A stretch of 64,000 nt of DNA from Paramecium octaurelia (GCA_905182995.1 CAJJDP010000035.1:200681-264680); one strand, 5' to 3'; numbered from the stretch's first letter, positions 51,398 to 64,000 are shown. Made by a program: numbers and translations. The notes: a model not told the origin generated them from the sequence alone.

Positions 51398-52132
51398 GTT
51401 TATAAACAACTAAAATTTCTTTTATTTTATTTTATCCAATATATTTTACAAAATTAATTTAAATTAGAATAAACTATCTTTAAGTAATATCTTTTCATTT
51501 TATTCTAAATTTAGTACCAATAAGAAGTTTAGAATAAACTACTTCAAATAATTAAGGAATGATTGCTTTGATAACTAAAAACTTTATTAGTATAATTTCA
51601 ATATACAACAAAAACTTATAAATTCATATATATTTTTCATTTACAAACTATATGTGAATAATTTGCCTTTAATATTCTTCCCTTTGTATATTAACTGCAA
51701 ATCATTACTTTTAAGTATAATACTGTTACTAATGTATGACTATTCTAAAATTTTTTATTTTATTAGTTGAGAATAACAATTTAATTGAAATATGAAAATT
51801 TGTATAAACCTTAGAATGAATCAAGATTAGAATTTGGATTTTAATGTCATATCATAAGGTCTACGCTTATTTATTAGCTCGCCTTACTAAAAACTATAGA
51901 TTCATTCTAATTTTTGGAAATATTTATGATTAAATAAATATAAAATTAAAATATGTAATAGTAATTTTCTAAACTATTATATGAATGATTCCATTCATGC
52001 TCTAGGAAAGTTAATGCATAAACAGAAATAATTTATGTAATCAATAGAGTAGTTGTTATAATTTATTTCAAAAAATACAAATTAATTTATATTACGTAAT
52101 CAAATCGTTATCCTACTTATCGATATTCAGTC
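51398..52132. other. Intergenic, no gene recognised
   Basis: About 0.7 kb of AT-rich sequence. No supported feature. Confidence 0.6.
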
Positions 52133-54511
52133 ATGCAACAAAAGAGATAAAAAAAGTATGTCTTTATCTGAAATTTAGATCATCAAGAAGTCCTTTAAGA
52201 AATCCTTAGGCAACCAATACTACTCATATCAGCAATACAACCCATAATTCACCTTATAAGTTTTGTAGAAAGAGAGGTACTTCAGTAACAATCACAAACG
52301 ATTCGTATAGTATTGGGAAACGAGAAAAAGTTGAGAAACGGAAGGTTTCTAAAATATCGTAATTAACAAATTTTGAAAACAATAATTTTGTAAGGAGGGA
52401 ATAAAAGTCAAAGATAATTCAAAGAAGATAGGAGATAGGATTGGAATTCTTAAATAAAATCCCAAAAAAACATATTTAATTGCTCCTTCAAAGTATGTCT
52501 TCGCTCTTAGCTTATAGGATAAAAAAATTAAGGACTTTCGCTAATGAAGCAGAGCATCCCAAAAAATTCATTTAAACATATGTTACATCTAAAGTAGAAA
52601 AATTAATCACATCAGTAGTACAAATAGAATGAATAAGCGAAGAGAAAAAAGGATACAAAAAAATAATTGCAAAATAGTCGAAATATTTTGAAATGTATAA
52701 GTAATTTAAATGATTATAGAAAATAAATCATAATAGAGATCCAAAAAAAGGAGTATATCTTCAATACCTTTAAAAAAATAGACCACCTAAAGAAATTCAA
52801 GTTCCAAGAGCAAAAATGAGAATATGGCTTAGTTCACTGGTTTTGAAGGAGAATTGTTGGAAAAATATAAATAATTATAAGCTCGATATTCAAAAATATC
52901 TTAAGCCTTTTTTGATGAGAGTAGTTGCGTACAATATATAACAGATACAGATCAAAATTTATTGCCTTCTCAACCAACCTCGAATAAAAAATAACAAGTT
53001 TTAATTGAAGAATTGATATTAAATAGAGAGGAATTAAATTATTTAAATGAGTTTGCCATTCTCGAAAATGAATTAAATAAAATGCATTAAGCAGCAACTA
53101 AAATTTAGAAAGTTTGGAGAGGATATATTACAAGAAAATAAATCTTGGAATTGTAATTCCAATAATACTATTATAAAAAACCTGAAGTTTTTAATGAAGA
53201 AACTTTCAGAAGTCAGTTTCGTTTTGAAAAAGAGACTCAATCAGTCTAATAAGGTAGAGAGCAATCTTTGATTCAACTTACCCATTAAACTGAACTCAAT
53301 TTTATTTTAGATTTGGAATCTGAAAAAAAGGAGAAATGGGAACAAAAATATAGTCCTAAAATTTCTGATAAATTTATCACATATTAAAAATTGAAATGGC
53401 AAGAGCTTCTCAATTATATCTCTTACTTAGAGGCTTAGGTTTAGGAGAAATCTATTGATGAAGTCCTTAAAGAAGTGAAACTATTTACTTATTAATGTTC
53501 TTAAGATTGCTCCCTCAGCAGGTTTTAAATTAAGAAATTAGAGATAGAGGTTCCGTAATTTTCATAAGAATCTATGGTAATGAGTGAACTTCGATAAGCT
53601 ATGTGTTCTGAAAAGTTAATTAAGTAAATACTGAAGCCTTCACTAAAAAAGGAGAAAGAATAGATTTTTGAAGAAAAACCATTTCATGAATTTGCGTCAA
53701 AAAAAGTTGATGAAATTTTGAATAGATCCTAGATGGATGAATTAATCAAAATGAGATAGTTCATCTTATAAGAATAATAGAAATCTTAATAATAGGTTTT
53801 GACCTAATAATTTGAATAAAGATTAATATCACCTAAGACTTTCAAAGAGAAATATCAAACTTTGGAAAAGTGGGTAACTAAGTAACATTAGGATATTGAA
53901 AAAAATAAAATTAATTTTGAAAAGGGTTGGCAAGGATTATATGATACCTTCATTCAAACTGAAAAGGAACTGAGATTTTTAAAGTAATAAAAGAATCTGT
54001 AATATTCTCAACATTCAAATTCTCAGCAATTTATCAATTATTCAATTTCTGTCTTCTCTGATTCAGAGTACAAAAAATCTTTATAGGAATTATCAAATTA
54101 AAATGAAACGATTATAGTAAATAATTAATTTGAAGAATTTGAGAATCATCGTTTAAAAACTCATACATCTACATCCCAAACTCCAGATGATAAGCTCAAA
54201 TTTCAACAATTAGATTCTAATCATGAAACTATCGAATGGGATGATGAATAATGTATTATCAATCGTTAGACGAAAGACTGTTAAATAAACCATCAATTAA
54301 AGAATGTTTTACAAAAAGGCTTAGAATAGGCTGAGATCGATTATCTGCACCAGGAAGTATCAACTATCTATTAGCATAGGTTTAAACTGAGGAATCAAAT
54401 TGGCTGAACTATGATGAGTACAAATTTTATGTACTCCTGGATATCTCAAATTTGATTTATAATGATTTAATAGTGGAATTTGAGTAGGAATGTATATAAA
54501 GATAATTTTGA
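52133..54511 (+). CDS. IQ-motif coiled-coil protein (about 760 aa)
   Basis: A basic, Ser-rich N-terminus with many Lys/Arg leads into coiled coils and one calmodulin-binding IQ motif (AATKIQKVWRGYITRKQILE). Long Gln/Glu/Lys helices follow (KEKYQTLEKWVTKQHQ). It is probably a cytoskeletal or basal-body protein. Introns of 23, 25, 25 and 23 nt give 761 codons in phase to TGA 54509-54511. A further frame ending TGA 54809-54811 (SLIKGKMQFNQIGKILTKNK...) looks coding and may be another 3' exon, but I could not find a splice that joins it in phase. Confidence 0.75.
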
Positions 54512-54874
54512 AATTTATTATATTAGATATTAAGATCAAATTAAATTTCAAAATTAAGTTTCTGTTAGATTTTCCATGCAAGGATTAAGTTTAATTTGAA
54601 AGCAGAAAATATTCGATCTCTCTAGTAATATATGTCTTTTTTATACAAATTTTATATTAAAAGCTTGATTAAAGGAAAAATGTAGTTCAATTAAATTGGG
54701 AAAATATTAACAAAGAATAAGATTGGATTGAGAGAGTTTGATGAAATAGTGTCATTTAACAATATCTATTAGATGAGGTCCTTTTTAGTTGAAATATAGG
54801 ATTAGATTTGATTTGTCTTGATAATGCTATTATGGATAAAGTTTATAAAGTATGAAAATTAATATAATTAATAA

Positions 54875-55651
54875 ATGGACGAATCTCTTAAGCAATATCT
54901 GCCTAAAGATTACAAAAGAAGAGCCTATTATACTCCTTATGATGTCTCAGTACATAATACAGCCAACGATTTGTGGGTGAGTTTTTTTGGAAAGGTTTGG
55001 GATCTTACATAACTTGTCTAAGAAAATATTTCATCGAAACTATGCGAACCATTAATCAAAATAGCTGGAAGTGATATATCTTATTGGTTTGATAAATAAA
55101 CGGGAGAACCCAGAAAGTAACGAATTTTATGATTATTTTGAATAGGTAAGTAGATACCAATACAGGGTTGATAACCTATTATTGTCCATAAGGCAGATAT
55201 TTGCACATTCCATCATCTGACCCTTGTGGAGATGATGAGCTTGGGAATCACTCAAAACCGTAATGAATTATAATTGATTATTTCAAGATGGTGGAACAAC
55301 GAATAACAATATTGTATTGGAAATTTGAGTCACAAAACAAGAAAGATCAAAATAATCAATATGCTTACAGATCACGAGGACATCATTGAAGTAATTTTAA
55401 AATCAAATTAATTTTAGGTGCCTTCTGAAGAGACTATAAATGAAATTCTTGATAGGTATAAAAAGATCAATGCACATGCTGCCAGTTATACTTGGAAGAG
55501 ATTGGGAAAGCCTTTGGATATGGAATTAACTTTGAGTGCCAATGGAATACCTGATGAAACCGATGAATTTGAATAATTAGGAGTTCCTGAGAGTTAGTGG
55601 TACATTCCAGCAATTCATCTATATTTTAATGATGATTTAACAGTGGCGTGA
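54875..55651 (+). CDS. CYB5D1: Cytochrome b5 domain-containing protein 1 (CYB5D1), 230 aa
   Basis: A ciliary/axonemal protein with a cytochrome b5-like fold. The heme-binding-like region is [33 protein letters not shown]-type spacing and [10 protein letters not shown]. Family landmarks follow: [53 protein letters not shown] and the terminal [10 protein letters not shown]. Three introns (29, 28 and 27 nt) leave 231 codons. The 28-nt intron ends TTTCAAG and its removal is required to restore KPWWNNEQ. The match runs end to end with animal CYB5D1. Confidence 0.93.
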
Positions 55652-55679
55652 TAAGAATCAATATTATATATTATTATAT

Positions 55680-58161
55680 ATGATTAAGCGTAATCTTAAA
55701 TGGAGAATTAATTCCTAAAGAGAAAATACTACGGCCAAACCAAAATCAATTAGTATTGAATCTTCTCCTAGACGTCCAATTTATTTGATTCGAAGAGAGG
55801 CCAAACCTAAAAAATTATAAATGCAGAGTCCTTTGTCAACTTACACCAAATATGTGTTTCATTCCAATCAGATTAGCCCAGTAAGTTCGCCAAACACTTC
55901 AAAAATTATTAAATTGGAAGAATAGCAAATCAATTTTGCCAACAACAATTGTAATCAAGAAAGGAAGCATTCAATTAGTACTCTATCAACAGAAAATCGT
56001 AGTTTTAAACACAAAATATCAGCTCATAATAGGCATTTATAAACAGAATCAATAAAACTCATTACCCAACAGTTCACCGAATAGAATGTTGATATCATCA
56101 TTGATAATTAAGACAAATAATAGGAAATAGATATTGAATGTTCAAATATTGATATGTAACAAAAAAAAATTTCGTTTAATTACTTATTTAATGATTAGAA
56201 AAAGAAAAAATTTAGATAAAAAGTGCAATATTTTTAAGGTAAGGAATAAAAGAAGACAAGCTCATTGACAGATTAGGTAATGAAGCTGATAAGAACTATA
56301 AAATAACCATCATATCGTTATGAGGCTCATTAAAGATCCTCTAGAATTTGGTTGGAGAATGCGTCCTTCGAGCCAGTAAAATTAAAGGAAAACTACACAT
56401 ATTCTTAAAGTTAATTTAAGTTTTATTTTAGTTAATATTTTGATAAGCATTTAAAATTCTATAGGATACTTGAAATTAATAACGAACTTTTATAATTAAT
56501 GAACACTCATCAATAAAATGCTAAAGATATTCAAGAATAGCGCAAAGCTGTGTTTATGAATAAAATTTATAGTCAAACTTAACTTGAGCATTATAAAACT
56601 GAATGTATGTTTAGATTTTAAAATGAAATCTAAACCTATGGAATGTACTTATTATATTTGATATTAGGATAGACTTTTTAAATGAAAATTCTTAACTAAC
56701 AATTTCGGTAGATCACAATAATTCAGAGTTGAATGAGAAAAAAATTACAGAGTCATTAGAAGATGATGAAGACGAAGATTCGGAATTATTTAAATAAGCG
56801 AAAACTAATGCTCTATCAAGTTTAACTCCTATTTAACCTGAATTCAATACAAATCTAAATGATCATTAATTTTAACTCCAATCTATTGTCTCAGAATTAG
56901 ATAAAAATTCAAAAAATACGTTATTATCAGTTGATTACTCAACCACAGACTAATAAATATATAACGATAATATCAATCAAATTGTACCGACTTTTGAGGA
57001 AGAATTCAATAATCCGATATTTTATAAAACTTACGCCTAATATTATAATCAAAGTTATAATGACATTTTATTTGGTAATTTTTGCAATTCAAATCCTATT
57101 GATGATTTGGAATATGAAGCTCCTAATCTTAAAGCAATTGAAAAAGGAAATCTTTAAATAGAAGACGGGATAGATAAGAGAAAGATGCTCAACGCTTTAA
57201 GATAAAAGAAGAATTGGTAGAGTGGAGGATTATAAAAATAAAGTTAGACGATTGATGCACCATCTCCGCATAGAGCCACAATATAAATATTTTCTAATAA
57301 ATAAAGTTCAGATAGTGCAGCAGGGTCACCTTAATTACCACAAATAAATATCTTATAATAATTTTCAAATGAATAGACTAATATTAGAAGCATTAGAAAA
57401 TCCATTCATGGTAGGAATGCCTTATCACCTAAATCTCCACATAATCAAGATAATGCATTTTAAGATCCTCTAATAAAAAGTCAAAACGATACTTCTTAGG
57501 ATTCAATAGGAGAAATCAAAAAGATTACTATGTCTAAATCTCAATAACAGCTCCCAAAACTTATGATTGAGTCTAATCAAATCCCATCAAAAATTTATTA
57601 GAAAGAAGACTCTATCAAATATTTAAAGGATATAAAAATGATCACATCCGTTAAATCAGATATTATTTACCATGACTCAATGTCAGATTCAGTTAAATCA
57701 AGTACACAATAAATAAATTTATAAAATGTATGGTATTATCTAATTATAAGAAAGGTGCAAACCCTCAAAGTATTAAGTTGGAAACTATGTTGCTCTTTGA
57801 TAAGATGATGAAACGAAATAGGTCTAAAAAAAAGATCGCCACAATTATGATTGAACATGGATTATTGAATTAATTCTAAGAGTTCATGGATGTGCATAGA
57901 AACTTTAATTTGAATGGACATACCACTGATGGAATTCCTTTAATTTCACTTGCGGCTGCAAATGGTCATGAAGGTATTGTTAGACATATGTTGAATTACA
58001 ATGTTAATTTAAATCAATTAGATGTAAGATAAACCTAATATTTTTAATAGAAAAATGGGAATACACCTCTTTACTATGCTATGATTCATAATAATTTCGA
58101 AATAGCTGATCTACTATTATAAAATGGTGCAAATCCCTATTTAAAAACTTAAGGAAGATGA
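55680..58161 (+). CDS. Ankyrin-repeat protein with long disordered N-terminus (802 aa)
   Basis: ATG 55680 lies only 28 bp after the CYB5D1 stop. About 650 residues are polar and probably disordered (Ser, Asn, Gln, Lys), with a helical middle and an acidic stretch SLEDDEDEDSELF. At the C-terminus are ankyrin-type units: DGIPLISLAAANGHEGIVRH, then NGNTPLYYAMIHNNFEIADL and LLLQNGANPYLKT. Introns of 23, 23 and 27 nt give exactly 803 codons. One of them (GTATGG...TATAAG) ends AAG and joins NLQN to KGANPQS. The protein may mediate protein binding; partners are unknown. Confidence 0.8.
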
Positions 58162-58238
58162 AGTGTAAAAATGTGATTAGTTTATGTATACTATTATTTA
58201 TAAGAACGATTATATACAAAAAATACAAATAATGTCGA

Positions 58239-58871
58239 TCAGCAATAAGGACAATACTTTTTTGGGAGAGGTTTAAGTTATCGTCCATATTTTCTGGGTT
58301 TTTAAGAATTGTTAATCCAAAAATAATTACATAATGGATTTAAACAATTCTGAACCTGCACTTGATATGTAATACATTTTAGTTACTATTCATACAATTA
58401 ATTAACTAATTGCTCTATGCCCCTTACTTTTAGTTCTCTTACAAATTCTGGACATAATTTCATCCCACAAAAACAAGAAAAATGGGGTTTAATATCTTAA
58501 AGTTACTCTTTAAAAAGGTCCAGAATGCATTTTTCATGAAACATGTGCTGACCAGTATCACACTGGAATATTATTTTATTCTAAAAATTGAATTTCCGAC
58601 ATTTTAAACAATCCTACTCTTTATTATAACTCTTGCTAACACTCCTTTCAATTAGTAGATTACGAGGGCTCTGATCAAGAGTTTTAATACGACGATTACA
58701 ACTTTTCCTAGGGGATACGGAAGTTTTATTTTTATTTGCAAAGGCTTTGATCTAGAAATCCAATTCTTTCATTAGTTTGTTTTGTACATAAATAGGCACA
58801 ACATTTTTGTTAATTAGAACATCTTTGATTAGCTACATTTTTTCATATCTCCAATTAGTATGAAAATTCAT
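58239..58871 (-). CDS. RING/IBR-like zinc-binding protein (210 aa)
   Basis: Intronless frame from MNFHTNWRYEKM to TGA (58241-58239). The N-terminal half is basic. The C-terminal half carries ordered Cys/His pairs: CLKC, CDTGQHMFHEKC, CFCGMKLC, CLNPLC and CPYC at the very end. This resembles a RING-like finger followed by a second zinc site and suggests an E3 ligase or a related adaptor, but spacing is not a standard RING. Converges on the ankyrin gene with 77 bp between stops. Confidence 0.7.
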
Positions 58872-59042
58872 TCAATTAATAAAAATTAAATAATGCTTTC
58901 TTAAGAAATATGGCATATTAATAGGTTAAAACTATAAGTTCATAATTTTATCGTTATTAAATCTCTTGAGATCTCATTAAAAAGATGGATGCAGAATGGC
59001 ATTTTGTTTATAACAATTTATAATAATAATTACATTAAATTA

Positions 59043-60541
59043 TCATTATTTGATTTCTCCACAATCAGCTATAACAATACTAACTTTTGGCTTGTCCTAA
59101 TCTGTTTCAATCTTCTCAATTACATCAAGCAACTCAATACCCTTAGTTATTTTACCAAATACAACATGTTTTCCTATAATTTAGCTTTATTTATTTACCA
59201 TCAAGCCAAGGAGTGTCCTTAAAAAGAATGAAAAATTGGCTTCCATTTGTATTTACACCAGCATTAGCCATACTCAAATATCCTCTTCCAGTGTGTTTAT
59301 GAGTAAAGTTCTCATCTGCAAACTTCTCTCCATAAATGCTTTCACCACCAGTGCCATCTTAAATATAATAATATTCTTTACTTCCTTAAGTGAAATCTCC
59401 TCCTTAAATCATGAAATCCTTAATCAATCTATGAAATTCGCAACCCTTATAATGCAAAGGCTTTCCTGCTTTGCCAATACCCTTCTCACCTGTACAAAGA
59501 GCCCTGAAATTCTCCACTGTCTTGGGACAAGATTTCTTGAATAAAGTGAATTCCATTCTTTTTGGTTCGTCATCTCCGATTTTGATATCAAAGTATGTTG
59601 TTACGTTGCTTGGATCACTTTCTTATAAAGAAATAGGAGTTGCCTCTTCTTCGTAGTATGATTATTAAAATAACTTTCCATAAATGTCCTTCTCTTTTTT
59701 TTTGGACAAATTTATCTTGTTTTGTACTTCATGCATTTCCTCAATAACTGCTTAATTATTTGGATCAATAGCATAAGCAGCCTTTAAGTCATTCTTTGCT
59801 TCTGTGTAATCAGCTAAAGAACTATGTGCAATGGCTCTTCTATAATATGCCTTAACTAATTAAGCATTGTTTGGTTTATCTTAAATAACCTTTGTTGCAT
59901 GATCTAGAGATTCTTTGTAATCTTTTGTATAATAATAGCAAAGACTAAGGTTTAAATGTGAAGCCAATTTTTATTCCTTAGCAAATTCTGTTTCTGCTTC
60001 AAAATAGCTGACAGCCTCAAGATATTATTTAATGGCTTCAGGATAGTTCTTTGCCTTAAATGCAGTGGTTCCCAATTCTTTGAATCGCTTAGCTTCATTA
60101 GTCTTTTCTTCATCACTCAATTCCCTAATATTATTTTAATCATTTATACCATTTTTACTTCTATTTCTCTTTGAAATCCACTAATTGGACATCAAAAATA
60201 AGAGTAGCTCCACCTGGTATTTTAGGAGGACTTCCTTATTATCCATATCCATATTCTGATTTAATTTTTAATTGCGCCTTTTCACCCTTTTTCATCGAGG
60301 CAACACCAACATCCCATCCTTTGATGACCTCCTCCTCGCCTAATGTGAAACTAAAAGGATCCTTTCCTTCGTTTGAATCAAATACTGTGCCATCCTCCAA
60401 TTTTCCAGTATAGAACATCTAAGATTTATAAATTTTGGATACCTCGCATACATTTCCTTTTTAGGGTAAATCTCCTTGGCCTTCCTCAAGAATCAGCTTT
60501 TAGATTCCTCCGTCTTCTTTTAGACTTATGTATTCTGCCAT
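59043..60541 (-). CDS. Dual-family immunophilin: FKBP - TPR - cyclophilin (463 aa)
   Basis: One chain carries two unrelated peptidyl-prolyl isomerase domains. Residues 1-118 are an FKBP domain: [27 protein letters not shown] and [11 protein letters not shown], with the pocket Tyr, Phe, Asp, Val-Ile, Trp and Phe kept. Residues of about 125-260 are TPR repeats ([35 protein letters not shown]). The rest is cyclophilin: [62 protein letters not shown] and TPWLDGKHVVFG, including the catalytic Arg and the cyclosporin-site Trp. Introns of 24, 34, 24 and 25 nt give exactly 464 codons; the 34-nt one joins FKBP to TPR. The second 24-nt intron ends AAG and splits FTQGNGTGG. Confidence 0.95.
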
Positions 60542-61182
60542 GTCTATTAGAAATTTCTAGAAAAAATAAAATAATTATTAATATACACATAGAACACTAC
60601 AATTAAATTAGTTCATGAACAACAATTAAATGCAATATTTTGCTAATATATATTCGAATCAAATTTATAAAGTCAAATTAATCCATTTTTAAATCCCATT
60701 CTATCATGAATAGGAATACTCAACAAAACGTTGAGTATGTCAATAAGTACCATTACAAATGGATTATAAAAACTAGTTAAATTTGTTTATATAAAATTTT
60801 ATTTCATCTATTAATTTTTTTTAAGCATAATTTATTTCTTTATAAATAAATCTTAGTCATGAGAATATAAAGGTAAATGGGTTTGGGGTTTCTCAATTTC
60901 TTATTGATTATTTATAATTTTGATTGTAGAGTTATTCTTATAAAAAAACCTCAACAAATTTAGATTCCAGTTAATTTTTCGTAGGTTTATATATATATTT
61001 CTTCATAAAATTTTGAATCAATTTCAAACCGAATGTAGACTGTAAATTTAACAATTTATTTGTACTTGTTTTATTATTAATAAGCTCAATGTATTATTAA
61101 ATATCTTTAGTATTACATACTTGTATGGGTTGACCAATTCAAAAATAGCAATAATATAAATTATATAAATAGCAATTAAATC
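60542..61182. other. Intergenic, no gene recognised
   Basis: About 0.64 kb of AT-rich sequence. It contains a short imperfect palindrome at about 60710-60745 (...actcaacaaaacgttgagt...), possibly a hairpin or terminator-like element, not otherwise supported. Confidence 0.4.
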
Positions 61183-61410
61183 ATGAGCAAGCCTGGAATT
61201 GGACTGAACTCACTTCACATAGTTTTTATTCAGAAATCCTTTGGTGATATTGACTAAGAGGAAAGCACAAAAGGATACTCTGAGAGAACTTTGCTAGAGA
61301 ATAAAGTGCGATTTGCTGATGACATTTTGATTTGCTTTTTTAATCAATAGGAGAAGGTAACTTAAATCAATGAGGGGAAGAAAAAAACCGTAAAAGAATT
61401 TTTAAAATGA
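61183..61410 (+). CDS. Small hypothetical protein (75 aa)
   Basis: Unrecognised single-exon frame MSKPGIGLNSLHIVFIQ... ending KKKTVKEFLK and TGA 61408-61410. The composition is balanced and richer in G/C than the flanks, the start is followed by several Glu/Lys residues, and there is a hydrophobic segment (ADDILICFF). It lies convergent to the long gene that ends at 61521. Confidence 0.5.
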
Positions 61411-61520
61411 AAGTTCCTCATGGAGTGAATTTATAATATTCTCTATATTCTATTCTCATTACTCATTAACTATCTTTGTTGAAAAAAAAAATGGAATTTA
61501 ATATTTTAAACTTAAATATT

Positions 61521-64000
61521 TCACATTAACAAAAGCTTTCTTCTCTGATCATCGGTCAATTGATTCCACTCCTGAGCGTTGATTCGAATTTCCTTTAGGT
61601 CGTATTTTTTAGCAGCCCCTTCAAGAATCCATTTATTAAAATGATGAAAACCAGTGTAATGTTTCTTGATAAAGACAATTATGTACCATATCATACGTTA
61701 CATATAATGAATTATCGACCGATATGATTTGATTCCTCATTTAAATATAGAAATCAACATATTGAGTGTCAAGGAAATAATTTACTTTATACTCCACCTA
61801 GCATTTATCAAGGAATAGCATTAAGTTTTTGAATTACTAAGTTAATTTTTAATTTGGAATAAATTTGGTATTAACTACTTTTTTAGCATTATCAACAATT
61901 TATTTGCCTAACTATAATTGCTTTGGATTTAATTCTTTAAAAATAAATTAAACATAATTACATAATTCTAAATGTTAACTAAACTCTAGCAGATTGTAGA
62001 TATCCATAAATTGTCGAAAAACAACGGGCAATTTAGAGTTCGCAGGGAAGGTCGGAAACTTTTACACTCTAAATTACATTATTTTATACATACTCATGCA
62101 TAAGATAAGAAATCAATTTCTCATATCTATAGTAGTAATCCCTATTCAATTATTTCTTGAAGTATTATAAATTAATCAAAACACTCCATAGAGTCTATAC
62201 AAAGATTACGAGGTTGGCTTAAATTCTTTATTCCTTTTACAACTTATCCAAAATATTCAACATCAATGATTCATTAAAATAACCAACCTTGGCATGAGAG
62301 TTTAGAATCTCTGTCAATTCAAAAGGACTATAATATTACAACTTCCTTGAGATTTGTCTACTCAGAGCATCAAACAAGGATTCAACATAGATTTTTTATT
62401 CAGATAAATTTTGTGTGACTTCGACAATTTAGACTTATTTTAAGTTGTCTATCTGTTTCTTGATGTAATCAGTTAAGACTTGGATGGTATCATCATTATT
62501 TACTTTGATTTTCTTAGCAAATTCAATATAATCCAAACAAATTGAAATCTGAGGTATTTAGTGGTTTCTTAAATCATGACATTTTGAAAACATCTTCTTA
62601 AACAATTAATCATAACTCTTTATAAACTGATATTTTGAATCAGACTATCCAATAGTCCTCAGGATAGCCTTCAAGCCTGGTCTCAAGTTATTCATAGTCA
62701 ATAGATGATCTAAATTATCGAAATATGTTTCTATGAAGTCTTACAAACCATCATCGTATTCGTTTTTCAAATTGTTATATCTCCAACCATCATATTCCAA
62801 CAACAGCATCAAACCATCCAAATAATGCTCTTTTGAGTTGTTTAGATCAAATTTGGTAATCTCTTATTTTAATTAATCAATCATGAATTTCAATGACACT
62901 TCATCTGATTTCTGACGTAGTTTTGCTTAATTTTTCATTTAATACAATAGAACTTTAGTTTTCATTATAATGGCCTCATAGGTCTCTATCTCAACTGCAA
63001 GTGCCAAATTTAAGAAATCGTTAATAACGGCAATACTCTGGAATTGATGAATATTAGCCTCTGTGATAATAGCTGCCACTTATAACTTCTCCAAGTCACT
63101 CAAACTGTCTACTTATTTAGACAGTCTTTAACAAATATTGTTAATTAAATTAGTTTTCAATTCCAATTGAGTCATTTATTCGTTAAATTTAATAAGCATA
63201 CCTATATTGATTTCTATGTTCTTTTGAGACTAATAGACTTGCTTTGTGAATAATTCAATCAATTCTCTTATAGTTTGCAGGACTGTCCCTCTCATATTAT
63301 GAAGTGAGTGATAAGGACAGTTGAGAAGGAATGTAAACAACAGGTTTAAGGATGAGTTAATATTGAAGGAGTCATCAATAATGCTTTTATCAGTTAAAAC
63401 TAAAAACCATTTTGCTATTTGTTTTACTAATTTGTCATTTAAGAAATCAATAGTATTAATATCGTTAATGATTCTTTATAATTAATCAAAAGATGGAAGC
63501 ATCTGCTCACTCCTATTTCTGATTTCTGAATTGAAGTGAGATTTGCTATTTAATCTCAAAATAAAAGTTTAAAAGTAGGAGTCAGGTAAGGATTCCAGTT
63601 TGATATGTCTATCAATAAATTCATAGAAAGGATCTTCTGAATAAGGATCTAAAGAGATGATTAAGGATGAGATCTTCAATTTTAGATCGTAATCTAATTT
63701 TTCTACTTTATCTAAAAATGATTCTACGCATGCTTAAATATTTTCCTATTGCTAAACCGATTTATAACTGTTAATCTACTTATGACAATTATGTAATTAT
63801 TCAATAATTTTGAGAAGAGAACTATCATTAATCTAATTCAAATCTAAGATTTCATCTAATCTATTTTATTTTATTAGCACTTTTATAAAATCTGCCTTCT
63901 ATTTCATACTAAAATTATTCATGTTCCTTTTTAGATTCTTGATACATAAATTTATTCTATCTAGGTTTTACTCTCCGAATTCAACATCAAGAAATCTTAT
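61521..64000 (-). CDS. RAP/FASTK-like protein, 5' end outside window
   Basis: A long minus-strand gene covering the last 2.5 kb, more than 770 residues here. Most is a helical-repeat array (for example YSPFELTEILNSHAKVGYF and DFLNDKLVKQIAKWFLV), as in FASTK/OPR-type organellar RNA-binding proteins. The C-terminus (GAAKKYDLKEIRINAQEWNQ then LTDDQRRKLLLM) looks like the end of a RAP domain, where a Trp after a short strand and a final helix are typical. A 25-nt intron (GTATGTATAA...TTTAG) follows YLMHE. A further frame change before the last 60 codons needs another intron that I could not fix. Likely role: mitochondrial RNA handling. Confidence 0.6.

Overview
The window looks like macronuclear DNA of a ciliate, almost certainly a Paramecium. 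Conserved proteins read through only when TAA and TAG are read as glutamine and TGA is the sole stop. Introns are tiny (about 17 to 37 nt, nearly all starting GTA), the DNA is very AT-rich, and genes lie tens to hundreds of bases apart on both strands. Standard-code reading frames are therefore mostly misleading here. With a single stop codon, open frames of about 100 codons also arise by chance on either strand, so calls below rest on family motifs, phase-consistent introns and composition.

Left third (1-9100): the C-terminus of exportin-1, a few small unknown genes, a casein kinase 1, a coiled-coil protein, and a YTH-domain m6A reader that diverges from snRNP protein SmF with only 30 bp between their start codons.

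Middle (9100-31000): an accessory-looking and poorly assembled stretch. It holds copies of a pseudokinase family (two arms of a large inverted repeat plus near-identical direct copies), a decayed kinase, small unknown genes, an ABCD-type peroxisomal half-transporter, and a large prion-like protein with a nonapeptide repeat and an IST1-like N-terminus. Five single N characters interrupt it. Each is flanked by about 1.35-1.6 kb of sequence present on both sides, so much of the apparent duplication is probably unmerged contig overlap.

Right half (31000-64000): ordinary dense gene space. It holds a multi-PHD chromatin protein, a PhoD-like phosphatase, two unknown or coiled-coil genes, a tandem PX protein, a membrane RING-H2 E3 ligase, a two-segment membrane protein, splicing helicase PRP16/DHX38, a disordered protein, a NEK kinase, an IQ coiled-coil protein, CYB5D1 (cytochrome b5-like), an ankyrin protein, a zinc-finger protein, a dual-family immunophilin (FKBP-TPR-cyclophilin in one chain), a small unknown gene, and a long RAP/FASTK-like protein that runs off the right edge.

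There is no operon logic. Neighbours are functionally mixed, although SmF, PRP16 and the YTH reader all act on RNA. The most notable items are the dual-family immunophilin, the IST1-like prion-like repeat protein, the pseudokinase mosaic with its inverted repeat, repeated use of AAG 3' splice sites, and the assembly joins.
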